From assembly GCF_040939455.1 (NCBI RefSeq), contig NC_134106.1, forward strand, positions 90,155,001 to 90,219,000: a stretch of DNA of 64,000 bases, given 5' to 3'. The position numbers and the translations under genes are program-made. Positions 59,680 through 64,000 of this stretch are shown here, piece after piece (position 1 is the stretch's first letter; every line of letters begins with the position of its first letter). This DNA comes from Microcebus murinus. Its lineage: Eukaryota; Chordata; Mammalia; Primates; Cheirogaleidae. The notes under the pieces were generated by a model. It had not been told where the DNA came from. It ran no database searches and was given only the letters and a program-made list of their open reading frames with translations.

Positions 59680-60085
59680 TCTTAGTCATTTTCTGTTGTT
59701 TATAACAGAATACCAGAAACTGAATAATTTATAAAGAAACAAATTATTTCTTACAGTTAAGGCTGAAAAGTTCAAGGTTGATGGGCTGAATCCAGTAAGA
59801 TCCTTCTTGCTGGTGGGGACTCTGCATAATCCTGAGTTGGTACAGGGCACCACGCGGGGAAAGACTGAGTGTGCTTATGTGCTAATGTGCTAGCTCAGGG
59901 GTCTCTTCCTCTTCTTATAAAGCACCAGTTCCCTCCCATTAATCCATGAGTGGATTAATCCATTAATGAAGGCAGAGCCTTATGATCAGATCACTTCTTA
60001 AAGGCCCCACCTCTTAATGCTGCCACATTGGTGATTAAGTTTCAACATGAGTTTTGGAGGAAACATTCGAACCATAGTAGATGGT
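59680..60085 (-). mobile_element. MST-type MaLR LTR relic
   Basis: Reverse-complement MST text: 'gtcttagtcattttctgttg', 'aataatttataaagaaac', 'cttcttgctggtggggactct', ending 'gattaagtttcaacatgagttttggagg'. Near full-length solo LTR, non-coding. Confidence 0.8.
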
Positions 60086-60405
60086 GGTTGTACAAATTCA
60101 TTATTTGATCATGTTATGTAACTTATTTATATCTTAAATTATTTTCTATATATGTAATAGAAAAATGATGCCTGTGTAATCTTTTAAGTATTGAAAACAA
60201 ATGAGAACTTCAAGATGTTTTTAAAAATATTATTAAACTACCAAAATTAAAATTGTGTGGAATAGACACCAGAGTAGATAGATGTATTCTTTCAACAGAA
60301 AAGTTTAAAAAGGTCCCAATGTATGAAGAAATTAACTGATTAGTAATGGTAGTGTTTCTAATCAGTGGGGAAAACACGGGAATAATTTTTAAAACTAAGT
60401 ATCCT

Positions 60406-60743
<338 letters not shown>

Positions 60744-62782
60744 CTAGAAAAAAGTAGATGAGTATTTATAATCTGACGTGGAAATATCTCCTCTAACCAT
60801 GGCATGAAGCTCAAGTCACAAAATTAAAGACCAATAATTTTTGTATATAAAATTTTACACATCCATGTAGCCAAAAGCACTATTAGGATCATATAAACTT
60901 CGAGCAAAGATAGATTAGATGATTTGTACCAATCTTCCCACTGAGGACACCTAGAAAATCTAGACATAATATTTTTTATTCTGTTTGAAATTATCAGAGA
61001 GCTAATAAATTATAGTATGAGAAATTGTGGGGCTAAAATTTAGGTGAGGATAAAAGCTCAAAAAGCAGCATTGGGGGCAACTCTTCCCAGACAGTATCTG
61101 CAGATTCAAAAAGTAGAGCTGAGAGATAGAGAAGATAAGTAGAACTTTTAACACCCTCATAAAACTGGGAGGAGAAGAGCTTACCAATGGAATTAAAGGC
61201 ACATCAAGGAGGAGGGGTCTTAGTAAATTAGACCCCTGTTCTTTAGATTGGGCCCCTGAAAAGCAACATCTTAAAAGAAAGAGTGGATGTACCAGAAATA
61301 GATGGTCTCCATGGGAACTGAAGCCAATTTTTGAGTTATCTTAATTTCTGATTAAATTAAGATGATCTGGGGGTTGCTGGTGTCCCTAAGTGAACCAGAG
61401 AAGCAAAGGTACAGTCTCTCTGGATGAATATAATATCAAACTATCTTTACAATTTTCCATAATCAATATATGATACTCAGTCCAAAACTTGTAGTATGAG
61501 GAGCAAAACTTTGTGACTTGAAATCGAAAGAATTTACGAACAAAAGGAATCCAGATATACCACAGGAATCCAGATAATGGAGATATAAAATATGGGCTTT
61601 AAGACCCTAATATGTTTAAAGTATTAAACAACAAGACTGAGAATTCTGTCAAGGAAGTTGAAACTATAAAAAAGAATCAAATGGAAATTACTGATAAAAA
61701 TATAATACCTGAAATTAACCCAATAAATAAATAAGTGTTACAACTGGTTAGATACAATTAAAGAGAGGAATAATAAGGTAGAAATAAATTGGAAGAAAAT
61801 ACCCAAACTGAAGGACACAAAAATAATAGAATAAAAACATAGAAAATATGATAAACATATAGAGTATGGTCAAAATGTGTAACTGGAGTTCCAGAAGATA
61901 TATGTTTTTTCTTGACTCATCACAAAGTTGGCACTCCATAGTAGTGAGTGAGAGAAGGACTTTCTTTTCAATATATGGTCTTGGGCCAATTGGATATCAT
62001 ATAGAACAAAAATGAATCTTGAATCCTACCTTATACCATATTCAAAAATCAAAATCAATTCTAGCCATTTCATAAAATTAAGTATAAAGGTGAGAAATCT
62101 TTTAAAAGATTACATGAAATATTTTGGACTGGCCAAAAATTTCTTAAAGGAGACACACATACACACACACAAAACAACCTTTAAGGGGAAAGTGGATTAA
62201 ATGAGTAACATTAAAATTATTTTAAAATTCTGCTCATCAGAAGATACCTTTAAGTAAATTTAAATGAAAACTTCAGAGCAGGAGAAGTTATTTTCAATAC
62301 ATATAACTCACAGATATTTGTGTCTAGAAGTAGAAAGTACACCTGCATCAATAAGAAATAGACACAAATAACCCAATAGAATATTGGACATGAAGCTAGA
62401 GAGGCACTTCAGAAAATAGACAGTACTATGAAAAGGTTCTCAACTTCATTAGTAATCAGATAAATGGAAATTAAAACTGCAATTAGCTATACTACATATC
62501 CACCAGAATGGCTAAAATTCAAAAGTTGACATTGCCAAGTATTGGAGAAGATGTGGAGCCAGTAAATTGTCCATGCATTACTCATAGGAACAGAAATTTC
62601 TGTAACCACTTTGGAAATCTGTTTGGCATTATCTAGTAAAGCTGAATATATGCATCCTGTAGTCTAGCAATTTTATTTCTTAGTACCTACCCTAAAAAAT
62701 ACATCCAAGGATATGTATGAGAATGTTCATAATGGCATTATGCATAACCCCAAAACTGGAACCAGTTCAAGTGTCCATCAGT

Positions 62783-62880
62783 AGTTGCAGGGGAGGCATG
62801 GGGGTACACTTGTACTCCCTTAATACGCTAAAATAAAAAAATAAAAATATTACAGCAACATAAATAAATAAATACAAATA
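62783..62880 (+). mobile_element. Minute L1 3'-tail insertion in L1M
   Basis: Only 'tgtactcccttaatacgctaaaataaaa' plus A-rich sequence (about 60-90 bp) splits L1M text that should run 'gtgtccatcagtag...' into '...attcagttgtggcatattc'. Confidence 0.55.
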
Positions 62881-63230
62881 ATTCAGTTGTGGCATATTCA
62901 CACAGTGGGATATTATGCAACAATGAAAATGAATGAATGGTTATATGTTACAATACCAAAGAATCACATCAATATAATATTGAATGAAAGAAGCCAAACT
63001 AAGGAGAGCATCCTCTGTGGTTCCATTTATAAAATAAAGTTTATTAAAAAAAACCACTAGTATTAGCAAAGTAATAGCTACCTCTGATTGAGAAGCTTTA
63101 GAATTACTGGTAATGTTCTAGTTCTTGACTTGGGTGGTGGTCACATGGGTGTGTCTAGCTTATTATAATTCACTAAGAATATGCACTTAAGATTTGTACA
63201 ATTTTCTGTATGTTTTACTTACATTAAAAT

Positions 63231-64000
63231 TATAAATAATACATATATGGTTGATAGTAAATGTATATAAAATTAAATCTAGAAGAATACAAACCAAATT
63301 ATGAATGGGTATTAATAGCAGTGAGGTTATAGGAAGCTATCTTTTTTCATGTTACATTTTGGTATTGTATGGATTTTTTACAGTGAACACAAATTTGATT
63401 TGAAATTGGAAAAGAAAATTAATCAATAGGTCAACAATAATGAAAGACTAATATTAACAACAGTCCTTTTCTCAGTGGGTGGAAAAGGACTTGGTCATTT
63501 TAATCACATTAATTAGCAGTAAATTCTGCTAATACATACAAAACCTGTTCGTTTAATAACCATCTAAATGCCTTTGTTTGAAAAGAAAAACTCTTACTTG
63601 TAACAGAACCCCAAGCTGGTTTGTGAGCTGCAATTTTCCAGCTGTCCACAGTTCTGCCTCATTGCTTGGGGATGTGCTTCATTGATTCCTAAAGCATAGC
63701 TCCAGACAAAACTAAAAATCTGTAGAGCAGGAGAGTTCTCAAATCACCTCTACAGCTGTGAAAAAAGACCTAACAGAACTCACTGGCAAAGCTGGAATGG
63801 TTAAATAAGGTAATATGTGTAGAAGTGTTTTGAAAAATAGGAATTGTGGTACAAATGCAAAATATTATTTGAAGCTTGATTGTGGGAGCTTTCAGGACGT
63901 GAATTTCCTTGACCATCAAGAACCAGCATAAAGAATTCAGTGATTCTAGGGAAACTCTCATTTCCAGAGTCCATATGAGGGCAGTGCTACAAATGTTCTG
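63231..64000. other. End of window, nothing recognised
   Basis: AT-rich sequence, no repeat or gene recognised. Confidence 0.5.

Overview
The window is primate nuclear DNA, most likely from a lemur or another strepsirrhine. The Alu copies have strepsirrhine-style sequence (a middle region with 'attaattggccaacta' and a right arm ending 'gagctaggctgacgcc'). Several LINE-1 copies share a G-rich 3' UTR ending in 'ccataatatgccgaaataaa', which I associate with strepsirrhine L1. The species call is inference; the primate call is firm.

One protein-coding gene is recognised: RAB28, an atypical RAB-family GTPase, on the minus strand. The window holds its CpG-island promoter (about 52.87-53.92 kb) and its first four coding exons: exon 1 at 53072-53146, exon 2 at 48366-48462, exon 3 at 43191-43279 and exon 4 at 28274-28403. 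They join in frame with GT/AG splice sites and encode residues 1-130 plus the first base of codon 131. This covers the P-loop (K25/T26), switch I, the WDIGGQ motif (Q72) and the start of the NKxD motif. I could not find exon 5 or later exons; they should lie beyond position 1, so intron 4 is longer than 28 kb.

The rest is intron (1-53 kb) and 5' flank (54-64 kb), mostly transposable elements. Old elements include L2, MIR, a CR1/L3-like fragment, mammalian L1 (L1M), MaLR LTRs, Tigger, a mariner and a Charlie-like hAT. Younger insertions are L1 and Alu copies with recognisable target-site duplications. The youngest layer has the best structural detail: two short L1 insertions carrying extra non-L1 3' sequence (candidate 3' transductions), a 5'-inverted L1, a 348-bp Tc1/mariner-type element whose TA target can be reconstructed inside an older L1, and a 223-bp hAT-type element. 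From about 42.4 to 52.3 kb, introns 1 and 2 show no recognisable young repeat, in contrast to introns 3 and 4 and the 5' flank.

I see no second functional protein-coding gene, no tRNA or rRNA gene, and no sign of a previously undescribed multi-gene system. The points of interest concern retrotransposition structure, local duplications, promoter sequence and a few coding-like relics.
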